A DNA stretch of 20,023 nucleotides, from positions 1 through 20,023 of the forward strand of contig JAGPDJ010000007.1 in the NCBI GenBank assembly GCA_018057635.1. The letters are read 5' to 3'. The translations under genes and the position numbers were made by a program. A model generated the notes under the pieces. That model saw only the letters and a program-made list of their open reading frames with translations, was not told the origin of the DNA and did not search any database. Shown here in pieces: positions 12,372-20,023 of the stretch (position 1 is its first letter; each line of letters opens with the position of its first letter). This DNA comes from Ferruginibacter sp. (GTDB lineage Bacteria; Bacteroidota; Bacteroidia; Chitinophagales; Chitinophagaceae).

Positions 12372-15110
12372 ATGAAAGAGCGTTTATACAAGATTTTGAA
12401 TATAAAACATTCGGAATCTATACAGGTTTTCGATTTGTTAACCGTTCAATTTTTTATTGGCCTTGCAAACGCTTTAATTAGTATCATCGCTTTTACCCTC
12501 TTTGTTTATAATTTTCCGGTTGATTATCTTCCTTTGGTTTACCTGGTCATTGCAGGGGTTCTTATAATGTTTAATTTTATTTATGAGAAACTGGAGCATC
12601 GCTTTTCACCGCTACAATTAATTAAATACATTACAGGGTTTGCTGTAATTCTAATGATATTTTTATGGATTGGTCTTACTTATGGAAATAAGGATCATTT
12701 TATATTTATGTTGCTGGTTTGTAGTGTGTTGATTTATATGATAACCGGTTATGCATTTTGGGGGCTGGTTTCATTACTTTTTAATGTTAGGGAAAGCCGT
12801 AGGATATTTTCTATTGTAGGGTCGGGCGATATTCCTGCAAAACTGATTGGGTACATAGCAGCTCCGTTATTAATTCCTTTTGTTGGGCTCAATAACCTGA
12901 TCTGGCTGGCTGTTCTTTCAATGGGTATCAGCCTGCTTTTATTCAGCAGGTATATTAAGAAAAAGAACTGGGAAACGATCAAGCAAAAATTCCATAAAGA
13001 AGACCATCATGTTGAAGATGTTTTTAACAAAAAAGATTTTGTAAGCTTCTTTTTTAAGAACAGGCTGATCTTTGCCATCTCATTATTGTCACTCATCAGC
13101 TACAACGTATTTGTGCTGATTGATTTTACTTTTATTTCTCAGGTAAAACTGCGGTTCGAAAACATTACTGACCTGGCAGCATATATCGCATTATTCTTTG
13201 CATTTGGCAGGGTGATCGCATTGACATTCAAATTAATTTTTACCAGCAGGGTTATTGAGAGGCTTGGGGTTATTTACTGTTTATTCATTACCCCTATAGT
13301 TCTTTTTCTTTTCTGTATGTTGTTTTTTGCATTTGGTGACCAATCAAAATATACGCTTTTCATTTTTGGTTTAATGGCAATGATTACAGAAGTACTCCGG
13401 TCAACTATGCAGGAACCGGTTTTCTTTATCCTATTTCAGCCGCTGAAAGAAAAACTAAGATTAAAGGGGCATATCATTTCAAAAGGTTACATGTATCCGC
13501 CTTCGCTGATTATCGTTGGAGTATCATTGTTATTATTATACCGTTCAGGAGCAGAAATGAGCATCATGTTCGCTATTAAACTATTGATCGTTAATCTTTG
13601 TATCTGGGCAGGGATAATATTTTTAATAGGCCGTACTTACCTGAATACCATCCATGCTTCCATCCGGAAAGGAATTTTTACCAGTGATGATATTTATATC
13701 ACAGACAATAACACCATTGAAATTCTGTTAAATAAAATTGAAAAAGGAGATAAAACCGATGTTATTTATGCGCTGAATCTATTACAGAAATCCGGTTACC
13801 CAGGGTTCAATGAATTGCTTGAAAAGAAACTCCGTGAAGGAAATGATATTGCCGTGAAGAAATTTGCCCTTGAATTGAGTGAATCTGCAGGAAAAATAAG
13901 CTTGGACGTTTTAAGGAATATGTTGTTTTCCGAAACCGATGCAGAATTAAAACAAAAAGTAATTTCCCTGCTCTGCAAACATGACCCGGAATTTTTAAAA
14001 GAAGCTTCAGAAAATATAAGCCATAATGAATATGCAGTGAGAAAGATCATTGTGATAAACTTATTGAATCAACGTGAGTTTAATTATTTATTCATAGCAG
14101 GCAATGAAATCAATAGCCTGTTGTATTCTTCAGTTCCGGCAGAACGGGAGTTGGCTATTGAGATTATCAGTGATGTAAAACATGTTCAGTTTTCAGATGC
14201 ATTAGCTGCATTGATTGCAGATGATGACATTTCAGTAAAACGGGCTGCTATATCCACAATTTGTAAACTCAGGTTGCATAAACTGATACCGTCAATTATA
14301 AACCTGCTTGATCAGCCTGCAGACAGGAATCTTGTTTTGAAAGGCCTGCAACTCTACGGTGATGATCTTTTTGAAGATATAAATAATATAGAAGGTACAT
14401 ATGTAAGTGATTTTGTAAAAATTGCCGCCAGGGTAAAAGGACCTTATTCAACAGCATTCCTTTTATCTCATTTGGATGATAATAGTGATGATTTGAGAAA
14501 TAAAATTGTTCATGCACTCTGGGCAAAAGAATATGAATTTGCTTCATCGGGTGAATCGGAAAAATTAGGATTTTATCTGAACATTTACCTGAAGTTGGGG
14601 CTGGATAAGATCAGGGACTATCACAATATCCCGGAATTTAAGGATAAAGATATTATTAAAAGGGCTATTTTCAGTGAAGTTAAAAATGATCTTTCCTTAT
14701 CCCTGAAAATTGCAGTATTGTTATACAGGAAAAAGGAGATCAACCGTATCCTGGAACTCATGGAAATTGATAAGCATGATAAATTGTATAATGCAATGGA
14801 AATGCTGGAATTGTTATTACCAAAGCGGATATCAAAAGATATGAATCTTATTTTTGATTTTATTCTAGATCCGGCCGGCAGTATTCCGGGTAACATGCAA
14901 CAGGAAATAAATATTTTTTACAACAAAGTAATTTTTAATTCCCCAATGGCATTTAATCCCTGGACGAAAGCTGTTTGTGTTTATTCCTCCTGGCGTAATA
15001 ACCAAACCGACTTCCTTATGAAATTGAAAGATAATCAACAGCCAGATTTACATTACCTGGTTAAGGAAACAAAGGAATATGTAATTGAAACACAAAAAAA
15101 TAAATCATGA
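12372..15110 (+). CDS. MFS / nucleotide-transporter-like membrane protein with C-terminal HEAT-like repeats
   Basis: A 912-residue protein in two parts. Residues 1 to about 425 hold roughly ten to twelve membrane helices. The helices and the internal segment FSIVGSGDIPAKLIGY (about 147-162) recall the ATP/ADP-translocase-like (NTT/Npt) branch of MFS folds; I do not see the residues needed to claim nucleotide transport. Residues about 440-905 are soluble and helical with paired-helix HEAT-like units (for example DVIYALNLLQKSG, IAVKKFALELSESAG, YAVRKIIVINLLNQ, ISVKRAAISTICKL). The ATG at 12372 is preferred over the in-frame GTG at 12351 because it gives MKERLYKIL directly before the first helix. 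The stop overlaps the ATG of the cyclic-nucleotide-binding gene (ATGA), implying translational coupling and probably a complex. Function unknown; a ligand-gated transporter or membrane sensor are the main options. Confidence 0.78.
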   Translation: MKERLYKILNIKHSESIQVFDLLTVQFFIGLANALISIIAFTLFVYNFPVDYLPLVYLVIAGVLIMFNFIYEKLEHRFSPLQLIKYITGFAVILMIFLWIGLTYGNKDHFIFMLLVCSVLIYMITGYAFWGLVSLLFNVRESRRIFSIVGSGDIPAKLIGYIAAPLLIPFVGLNNLIWLAVLSMGISLLLFSRYIKKKNWETIKQKFHKEDHHVEDVFNKKDFVSFFFKNRLIFAISLLSLISYNVFVLIDFTFISQVKLRFENITDLAAYIALFFAFGRVIALTFKLIFTSRVIERLGVIYCLFITPIVLFLFCMLFFAFGDQSKYTLFIFGLMAMITEVLRSTMQEPVFFILFQPLKEKLRLKGHIISKGYMYPPSLIIVGVSLLLLYRSGAEMSIMFAIKLLIVNLCIWAGIIFLIGRTYLNTIHASIRKGIFTSDDIYITDNNTIEILLNKIEKGDKTDVIYALNLLQKSGYPGFNELLEKKLREGNDIAVKKFALELSESAGKISLDVLRNMLFSETDAELKQKVISLLCKHDPEFLKEASENISHNEYAVRKIIVINLLNQREFNYLFIAGNEINSLLYSSVPAERELAIEIISDVKHVQFSDALAALIADDDISVKRAAISTICKLRLHKLIPSIINLLDQPADRNLVLKGLQLYGDDLFEDINNIEGTYVSDFVKIAARVKGPYSTAFLLSHLDDNSDDLRNKIVHALWAKEYEFASSGESEKLGFYLNIYLKLGLDKIRDYHNIPEFKDKDIIKRAIFSEVKNDLSLSLKIAVLLYRKKEINRILELMEIDKHDKLYNAMEMLELLLPKRISKDMNLIFDFILDPAGSIPGNMQQEINIFYNKVIFNSPMAFNPWTKAVCVYSSWRNNQTDFLMKLKDNQQPDLHYLVKETKEYVIETQKNKS

Positions 15111-15547
15111 TTATTATTGAAAAAATTCTGCTGCTAAAAAATTCGGATATTTTTAAAAATTGTAATGAAGTTGACCTTATTGAAGTTGCTTCAATCTGTA
15201 AAGAAAGCCAGGTTGATAAAGATGTTACGATATTTAAAAAGGGGGATGCAGGTAATTGTATGTACTTTATATATTCTGGTAAAGTATCTATACATGATGA
15301 AGAGCACCAACTGGCTACTCTTTCTGAAAATGAAATTTTTGGCGAGTTGTCTTTACTGGATTCAGAAACAAGATCTGCTAGTGTTACAACTTTAACGGAT
15401 TGTATTTTTTTAAAAATTGAACAGGAAGCTTTTTATGATGTAGTGGCTATCAATACTGATATCCTGAAGGGAATTATGCGGACTTTATGTAAACGACTTA
15501 GAGAACAGGACAGGATCACTATTGAAATGAAAAAGAAAATTTCCTGA
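15107..15547 (+). CDS. Stand-alone cyclic-nucleotide-binding domain protein
   Basis: A 146-residue protein that is essentially one CAP/CRP-type cyclic-nucleotide-binding fold: entry helices (LLLKNSDIFKNCNEVDLIEVAS), beta-roll (VTIFKKGDAGNCMYFIYSGKV), and the phosphate-binding cassette FGELSLLDSETRSASV with Glu80 and Arg89 in place to hold the ribose and cyclic phosphate. The C-terminal helices (120-146) end without a helix-turn-helix, so it is not a transcription factor. Its ATG overlaps the stop of the MFS-HEAT gene by 4 bp (ATGA). In some bacteria, to my knowledge, similar MFS/HEAT proteins carry such a domain at their C-terminus, so this may be the same module encoded as a separate chain. 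Whether cAMP, cGMP or neither is bound cannot be read here. Confidence 0.87.
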   Translation: MIIIEKILLLKNSDIFKNCNEVDLIEVASICKESQVDKDVTIFKKGDAGNCMYFIYSGKVSIHDEEHQLATLSENEIFGELSLLDSETRSASVTTLTDCIFLKIEQEAFYDVVAINTDILKGIMRTLCKRLREQDRITIEMKKKIS

Positions 15548-15631
15548 TAATAATTAAATGATCACTTGTAACAGGATCATGCCGGAATTAGATGTTCAGT
15601 TAAAGTTATGCAGGTTTAAAAAACAGCTAAT

Positions 15632-16204
15632 TTAATGAAGTTTTGAAAGATTTTTCAATTTTACAGGCTCCCTTTGTAACAGGGATGACCTGGTATGAAA
15701 ATGATGGTCTTTAAGGAATTTTAACTGAAGTTTTTTCCAGTCTGTTTCATCTGCAACTACTCCATAGTGTAAAAATTCGTTTTTTAACCGAATGGAAATT
15801 TCTTGAAAATCATTTCTTCCAAGGTAATCCAGATCAGCATCACAAATTATTTTTTGTAAAAGTGTTCTGGGTTTTTGAGGTACTTTAGTTGCCATGATGA
15901 TATCAAGTATCAGTTCCTTTTCCGGATCATTAAATTTGAACTGTACACTGTCTTCCAGGAATATAGCACAGCTTTTCTTTTCATGTTCAGCATATGTTTC
16001 CAGGAATCCTGTATCATGATATAGCGCGGCAACTTTCAAAAGATACAATTCCGTTTCATTTATACCTTCCTCTTTTGCAATTCGCTCAGCATGCCTGATC
16101 ACATCGATTGTATGATCTACAGAATGATATGATAATTCCGGAGCCAATCCGGTTAATTTCAAAATTACATGATCATATATTATGTCAAAATCACTTCGGG
16201 GCAT
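15632..16204 (-). CDS. HD-domain metal-dependent phosphohydrolase
   Basis: A 190-residue HD-superfamily protein. The metal ligands are in place: YHSVDHT with His27 and His31, ALYHDTGF with His63-Asp64, AEHEKKS with His74, and CDADLDYLGR with Asp122 (or Asp124). That arrangement is typical of small HD hydrolases acting on phosphate esters, cyclic nucleotides or nucleotides. There is no fused sensor or membrane segment. It converges on the cyclic-nucleotide-binding gene with an 84-bp gap, making a cyclic-nucleotide substrate an attractive but unproven idea. The 154-bp region upstream to the VF530-like gene has no clear promoter match. Confidence 0.85.
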   Translation of the reverse strand: MPRSDFDIIYDHVILKLTGLAPELSYHSVDHTIDVIRHAERIAKEEGINETELYLLKVAALYHDTGFLETYAEHEKKSCAIFLEDSVQFKFNDPEKELILDIIMATKVPQKPRTLLQKIICDADLDYLGRNDFQEISIRLKNEFLHYGVVADETDWKKLQLKFLKDHHFHTRSSLLQREPVKLKNLSKLH

Positions 16205-16358
16205 GCTGATTCATGAATTTATTATACAATTATTAATTATTGATACCCAGGTATTTTGTTGATCAATCAGATCACTATCAGCTTTAAAGTTAAACATGGC
16301 GGTTTTAAAAACAAATTAAACTTTTTGATTTTTTCCGGATATTATTTTTACCGGAAAA

Positions 16359-16571
16359 CTATGCAGATATAGCGCTTATATATAAATCCTCCACTTTTTT
16401 CCGCGCCCAGGGTGTTTTACGTAAAAATTTCAACGATGAGTTTATAGTTGGATTACTTGTAAAACAATTGATCCTGATAATGGAGCCCAATTGCTCCCAT
16501 CCAAAATGATGAACCAGTTCGGTGAGTATCATTTCAAGGGTTTTACCATGTAATGGATCATTGGAATGCAT
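16359..16571 (-). CDS. VF530-type small DNA-binding protein
   Basis: A 70-residue protein matching the VF530 (DUF2132) family along its length: [20 protein letters not shown], then W-E-x-L-G-x-x-I-x-I-N-C-F, then [20 protein letters not shown]. The family's solved member from Vibrio fischeri is described as a small helical protein that binds DNA; its role is unknown. The conserved Lys/Arg cluster near the C-terminus ([12 protein letters not shown]) fits nucleic-acid contact. Divergent from the deiodinase-like gene with a 109-bp AT-rich spacer. An 8-bp inverted repeat at 16331-16358 just past the stop could fold as an RNA hairpin but has no T-tract. Confidence 0.85.
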   Translation of the reverse strand: MHSNDPLHGKTLEMILTELVHHFGWEQLGSIIRINCFTSNPTINSSLKFLRKTPWARKKVEDLYISAISA

Positions 16572-16680
16572 GCGTAAAATTTATATAAAGGTATTGATAT
16601 GTCAATAAATATTGTATGCTTTAATCATATTCTATAAAGATTATACCTTCATCCTAAAATATTATTAAACCTGAATAGCA

Positions 16681-17343
16681 ATGAAAGCAAAATATATTTG
16701 CTACAGCAAAGAAACATATTCGCCAGAAGAAATGACAGAGCGCAGTACATCACACCTTGCTTTCATGGATCAGCGAAGAACTGTAAGGGATTTTTCTTCA
16801 AAACCAATTCCGGATGAAGTAATAAAGAACATCATCATGGCAGCATCCACTGCTCCTTCAGGTGCACATAAACAACCGTGGACATTTTGTGTTGTAACAA
16901 ACCAGGAATTAAAAAAAGCGATCAAAGAAGCTGCAGAAAAAGAAGAGTTTGAAAGTTATCACAAACGGATGCCCGAAGATTGGCTGGAAGACCTGAGTTA
17001 CCTGGGTACCGACTGGCACAAGCCATTCCTGGAAATTGCTCCGGCACTGATCATTGTATTCAGAAGGCCTTATGAAATAGAAAATGGCAAAAAGCGAAAT
17101 AATTATTACGTAAATGAATCTGTGGGCATTGCATGTGGGTTTTTATTAGAGGCAATACACTTTTGCGGACTGGTTGCATTAACACATACTCCAAGCCCCA
17201 TGAATTTTTTAAGCCATATACTCAACAGGCCCGAAAATGAAAGGCCATTTTTATTGATACCTATAGGATATCCGGCTGATGAAACCCTGGTTCCGGACCT
17301 GGTTAGAAAAACAGAAGAAACCGTATTACAGTTTTATAAATGA
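16681..17343 (+). CDS. Iodotyrosine-deiodinase-like nitroreductase family protein
   Basis: A 220-residue FMN enzyme of the nitroreductase fold. FMN-binding features are visible: RRTVRDFS (32-39), STAPSGAHKQPW (56-67) and the late IPIGYPADETLVPDL. It matches mammalian iodotyrosine deiodinase (IYD) better than ordinary nitroreductases: the active-site lid segment ESYHKRM and W-x-x-D-L-x-x-L-x-x-x-W-x-K is present, and the three residues that grip the amino acid part of halotyrosine, Glu157, Tyr161 and Lys182 in human IYD, line up with Glu89, Tyr93 and Lys114 at identical spacing. Bacterial IYD homologues, including one from Haliscomenobacter, have been studied. The likely reaction is reductive removal of halide from halotyrosine; the natural role in bacteria is unclear. 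Alone on its transcript as far as seen. Confidence 0.85.
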   Translation: MKAKYICYSKETYSPEEMTERSTSHLAFMDQRRTVRDFSSKPIPDEVIKNIIMAASTAPSGAHKQPWTFCVVTNQELKKAIKEAAEKEEFESYHKRMPEDWLEDLSYLGTDWHKPFLEIAPALIIVFRRPYEIENGKKRNNYYVNESVGIACGFLLEAIHFCGLVALTHTPSPMNFLSHILNRPENERPFLLIPIGYPADETLVPDLVRKTEETVLQFYK

Positions 17344-17462
17344 AATTTTCCCGTTTTTATGAAATTTACCCAAATAGTCAGATTTTCTGTTCAAATAAAC
17401 TAAAAAGTAAAATTTTCAGGTTCAGAAGCAACCTTTAAACTCATTTAACAGTTAATCACAAT

Positions 17463-17493
17463 TTGTTTGTGTGCCTGTGATAGAATAAATTTG
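17463..17493 (+). promoter_or_regulatory. Promoter of pdhB
   Basis: TTG at 17463-17465, 20 bp, then TAAATTTG at 17486-17493: a full TTG / TAnnTTTG match. Transcription should begin near 17500, giving a leader of about 35 nt before the ATG at 17535. Confidence 0.75.
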
Positions 17494-17534
17494 CATCCAT
17501 TCAATTTTAAATAGTATTTAAACAAAATAGCAGC

Positions 17535-18518
17535 ATGCGACAAATTGCCTTTAGAGAAGCTTTGCGGGAAGCAATGCAGGAAGAGATGAGAAGGGATGAA
17601 CGGGTATTTTTAATGGGAGAGGAAGTAGCTGAATACAATGGCGCTTATAAAGTGAGCCAGGGTATGCTGGAAGAATTTGGCGAAAAAAGGGTAATAGATA
17701 CGCCTATTGCAGAACTTGGTTTCGCTGCAATAGCAGTTGGTGCTGCTCAGAACGGATTAAGGCCGATCGTTGAATTCATGACCTGGAATTTTGCAGTTTT
17801 ACCTTTAGATCAGATATTGAATACAGCCTCTAAAATGCTTGCCATGAGTGGCGGGCAGGTTGGATGCCCCATCGTTTTCCGCGGGCCGAATGGTTCGGCA
17901 GGGCAGCTGGGAGCTCAGCATTCTACGGCTTTTGAATCGTTATATGCAAACATTCCCGGGCTCAAGGTAGTTTCTGTTTCAAATCCTTATGATGCAAAAG
18001 GCCTATTAAAAAGCGCCATTCGTGATGATGATCCGGTTGTTTTCATGGAAAGTGAAGTTATGTATGGCGATAAAGGAGACGTTCCTGAAACAGAATATTT
18101 GTTACCAATTGGCAAGGCTTTTATTAAAAGACCCGGTAAAGACGTAACGGTTGTTAGTTTTAATAAAATGATGAAAGTAGCGCTTGCTGCTGCTGAAGAA
18201 CTGGCTAAAGAGGGTATTGAAGCTGAAGTGATCGACCTGGCTACTATCAGGCCGCTCGACTGGTTCACTATCCTGGAAAGTGTGAAGAAAACAAACCGGC
18301 TTGTAATTGTAGAAGAACAGTGGCCCTTCGCATCTGTTTCTTCTGAAATTTCTTACCGGATACAAAAAGAAGGGTTTGATTACCTGGATGCACCAATACG
18401 AAGAATTACATCAGCAGATGCTCCCATGCACTATGCCCCAAACCTGGTAGCTGCGTATTTGCCTGATGTTCCCCGTACTGTTAAGCTTATCAAAGATGTG
18501 ATGTACCTAAAGAAATAA
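17535..18518 (+). CDS. pdhB: Pyruvate dehydrogenase E1 component, beta subunit
   Basis: A 327-residue transketolase-like beta subunit of the 2-oxoacid dehydrogenase E1 heterotetramer, which decarboxylates pyruvate with thiamine diphosphate. Seen are LMGEEVAEYNGAYKVSQG, RVIDTPIAELGF with the cofactor-activating Glu60, PNGSAGQLGAQHS with His129, VFMESEVMYG and the C-terminal EEQWPFASVSSEI. These match bacterial PdhB (human E1-beta Glu59 and His128). Length is normal. The alpha-subunit gene is not adjacent; it is neither upstream (a deiodinase-like gene) nor downstream, so pdhA must lie elsewhere. Branched-chain 2-oxoacid dehydrogenase E1 beta is the alternative, but the motif wording favours pyruvate. 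The barrel gene starts 4 bp after the stop. Confidence 0.92.
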   Translation: MRQIAFREALREAMQEEMRRDERVFLMGEEVAEYNGAYKVSQGMLEEFGEKRVIDTPIAELGFAAIAVGAAQNGLRPIVEFMTWNFAVLPLDQILNTASKMLAMSGGQVGCPIVFRGPNGSAGQLGAQHSTAFESLYANIPGLKVVSVSNPYDAKGLLKSAIRDDDPVVFMESEVMYGDKGDVPETEYLLPIGKAFIKRPGKDVTVVSFNKMMKVALAAAEELAKEGIEAEVIDLATIRPLDWFTILESVKKTNRLVIVEEQWPFASVSSEISYRIQKEGFDYLDAPIRRITSADAPMHYAPNLVAAYLPDVPRTVKLIKDVMYLKK

Positions 18519-18522
18519 ACTA

Positions 18523-19404
18523 TTGTGTAACATATACAAATATGTACAGCGTATACTCCTGTTCTCATTTCTGTTAATTGGCAACCAGGCCATATCACAG
18601 AATTTTTTTGCCAGTGTTTTTGCAGGCAGTAGTAATTATTCAGGTGAACTGCAGGAGAAAAGATTTAGTTTCAGTCAGTCAAATCTTGCTTTTGGCATTG
18701 GTTTATTATTTGAAGCCAACGAAAAACTACTCATTCGTGGCGATTTTACTTATGGAAGGATCAGCGCAAGTGATGAGTTTAGCAGTAAAAACAAAAACAG
18801 GAACCTGAGTTTTTATTCTTATGTGTATGAATATTCATTGGGTGCAGAATATGTATTACTTGATCTTTACCGTTACAGGGTTTCCCCATACCTGATGACC
18901 GGCATAGCTTTATATGATTTCAATCCATTTACAAAGGATAAAGACGGCAACAAGATCATGTTGTCTGAGTTAAGCACAGAAGGACAAGGTTTTTTTGATG
19001 GAAGAAAGGATTACAAATTACGCCAGTATTCAATACCTATTGGGGGTGGTATTCAATGGGCCATCAATGACAATAAAAGGATTGGTATTGTTTTGGGCTT
19101 TCGTAAAACTTTTACAGATTACCTGGATGATGTAAGTACAACTTATGTGGATGAACTGGTATTGGCTGCCAACAGGGGCCAGAAAGCAGCAAATATTGCG
19201 TACAGGGGGGATGAAGTTCCGGGAGGAAGTTCAACTTATCCTGCCGGTGGAACCCAGCGTGGGAATCCTAAAACAAAAGATTGGTATTATTTTACCGGTA
19301 TAACTTTCAGGATACGACTTACACCCAAAAAAAGAGAAATAGAATTCAGGTTTGATACTAAAAAATCAAGAAAGTCAAGATTGGGTTGCCCTAAACTATA
19401 TTAG
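18523..19404 (+). CDS. DUF6089-like outer-membrane beta-barrel protein
   Basis: A 293-residue secreted barrel. After a signal peptide (hydrophobic stretch about 10-20, cleavage near Ser-Gln 25-26) comes FFASVFAGSSNYSGELQ, then strands such as AFGIGLLFEANEKLLIRGDFTYG, YEYSLGAEYVLL, VSPYLMTGIALYDF, YSIPIGGGIQWAI, IGIVLGFRKTFTDYLDDVST and a final WYYFTGITFRIRL. This layout, with the N-Y-x-G-[ED]-L near the start and the TDYLDDVS-x-x-Y segment, is that of the DUF6089 family of Bacteroidetes. The start is a TTG at 18523, 4 bp after pdhB; there is no in-frame ATG before the signal peptide, so a rare start codon is assumed. Co-transcription with pdhB is likely, but a functional link is not evident. 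Confidence 0.78.
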   Translation: MCNIYKYVQRILLFSFLLIGNQAISQNFFASVFAGSSNYSGELQEKRFSFSQSNLAFGIGLLFEANEKLLIRGDFTYGRISASDEFSSKNKNRNLSFYSYVYEYSLGAEYVLLDLYRYRVSPYLMTGIALYDFNPFTKDKDGNKIMLSELSTEGQGFFDGRKDYKLRQYSIPIGGGIQWAINDNKRIGIVLGFRKTFTDYLDDVSTTYVDELVLAANRGQKAANIAYRGDEVPGGSSTYPAGGTQRGNPKTKDWYYFTGITFRIRLTPKKREIEFRFDTKKSRKSRLGCPKLY

Positions 19405-19440
19405 TACTGCAATTGTTATTGTTTTACATTGTATCTATGG

Positions 19441-19462
19441 CCGGGTAAACTAACCGGTTTTT
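19441..19462 (+). terminator. Likely terminator of the DUF6089-like gene
   Basis: The stem CCGGGTA / TAACCGG (one mismatch) has a 3-base loop and is followed by TTTTTC. It lies 37 bp after the stop and before the start of the next gene at 19505. The mismatch and short stem keep confidence moderate. Confidence 0.55.
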
Positions 19463-19504
19463 CATAAGAAATTAAATCTTTCACGCTCAAAGTAATTGTA
19501 TTAA

Positions 19505-20023
19505 ATGGCTTATCGTTCATTGGAAGAATGCCTTCTTGACCTGGAAAAGAACGGGCAACTGATCAGGGTAACGGAAGAAGTAGATCCCAACCTCCAGATG
19601 GCGGCTATCCATTTACGTGTGTTTGAGGCCGGAGGTCCGGCACTGCTTTTTGAAAATGTGAAAGGCAGTCATTTCCGGGCTGCATCCAATATTTTTGGTA
19701 CACTTGAGCGAAGCCGGTTTATTTTCCGTCAAACACTTGATTCAGTGCAACAAATGATCGCTTTAAAAAGTGACCCGTTAAAGGCAATTAAACAACCAAT
19801 CAGGAATTTTAAAACCGGACTGGCTGCTTTTAAAGCATTTCCCCTAAAGAATCCTTTGAATAAACCGGTACTTTACCAGGAGATTAAAATTTCCGACCTG
19901 CCCCTGATAAAGCACTGGCCAATGGATGGAGGCGCTTTTGTAACATTGCCGCAGGTATACACAGAAGACATTGATAACCCGGGAATCATGCATGCAAACC
20001 TGGGCATGTACCGCATACAGCTA
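19505..20023 (+). CDS. UbiD-family prenylated-FMN decarboxylase, N-terminal part
   Basis: 173 codons from an ATG at 19505, open to the window end. The opening MAYRSLEECLLDLEKNGQLIRV-like segment, RAASNIFGT, LPLIKHWPMDGGAFVTLPQV and NLGMYRIQL are hallmarks of UbiD decarboxylases. Asn165 and Arg170 in N-x-G-x-Y-R correspond in spacing to Asn168 and Arg173 of fungal Fdc1, which bind the metal and prenylated FMN. In Bacteroidetes such genes usually serve menaquinone synthesis (decarboxylation of a naphthoate or futalosine-route intermediate), but which step cannot be judged from half a gene. The catalytic Glu and the C-terminal domain are beyond the window. It probably has its own transcript because a terminator-like hairpin precedes it. 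Confidence 0.9.
   Translation, partial: MAYRSLEECLLDLEKNGQLIRVTEEVDPNLQMAAIHLRVFEAGGPALLFENVKGSHFRAASNIFGTLERSRFIFRQTLDSVQQMIALKSDPLKAIKQPIRNFKTGLAAFKAFPLKNPLNKPVLYQEIKISDLPLIKHWPMDGGAFVTLPQVYTEDIDNPGIMHANLGMYRIQL

Noticed and set aside
15558..15580. Inverted repeat ATGATC / GATCAT between the cNMP and HD genes as terminator
   Set aside because: Only 6 bp of stem, a long loop and no T-tract.
16331..16358. Terminator of the VF530-like gene (8-bp inverted repeat TTTTCCGG / CCGGAAAA)
   Set aside because: The loop is 12 bases and no T-tract follows on either strand; at most a weak hairpin.

Overview
The window looks like chromosome from a Bacteroidota bacterium, probably of the Chitinophagaceae type (an inference from gene content, not a measured placement). 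The evidence is AT-rich intergenic DNA, promoters of the Bacteroidetes form TTG-N20-TAnnTTTG with little Shine-Dalgarno signal, and several families common in this phylum: DUF1684, DUF1599, a BT_3928-like DoxX/MauE protein, a DUF6089-like barrel, an FKBP lipoprotein and an MFS-HEAT protein. I read 22 protein genes, two of them cut by the window edges. I saw no rRNA, tRNA, insertion sequence, CRISPR array or phage gene.

Left part (1-3020, minus strand). An arginase gene, a DUF1684 secreted protein and the first 37 codons of a probable citrulline hydrolase (CtlX-type) sit 8-12 bp apart and probably form an operon that produces ornithine. Upstream lie a CrtA (spheroidene monooxygenase)-like gene and ndk.

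Centre-left (3053-9234). Divergent from ndk, a DHH phosphatase (NrnA type) and a two-domain FKBP lipoprotein form an operon that ends at a strong bidirectional terminator shared with folP. Divergent from folP are a DUF1599 gene with an internal duplication and a DoxX/MauE-thioredoxin-like membrane gene. An orphan DppB-type permease follows. Degenerate 7- and 8-bp tandem arrays fill the ndk/nrnA spacer and flank the permease gene on both sides.

Centre (9378-12213). A small outer-membrane barrel gene converges on a secreted protein built of exact 23-residue repeats, with a 15-bp perfect hairpin between them. Acetyl-CoA acetyltransferase follows, with its own promoter and terminator.

Right part (12278-20023). 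A 912-residue membrane protein (MFS/nucleotide-transporter-like part plus HEAT-like repeats) overlaps by 4 bp a gene for a lone cyclic-nucleotide-binding domain. An HD-domain hydrolase gene converges on this pair. Then come a VF530-type small DNA-binding protein, an iodotyrosine-deiodinase-like nitroreductase with all three substrate-contact residues, an unpaired pyruvate dehydrogenase E1 beta gene followed at 4 bp by a DUF6089-like barrel, and a UbiD-family decarboxylase cut by the window end.

The best candidates for something under-described are the MFS-HEAT / cyclic-nucleotide-binding / HD neighbourhood, the family of short degenerate tandem arrays, and the 23-residue repeat protein. None of these is proven novel from sequence alone.
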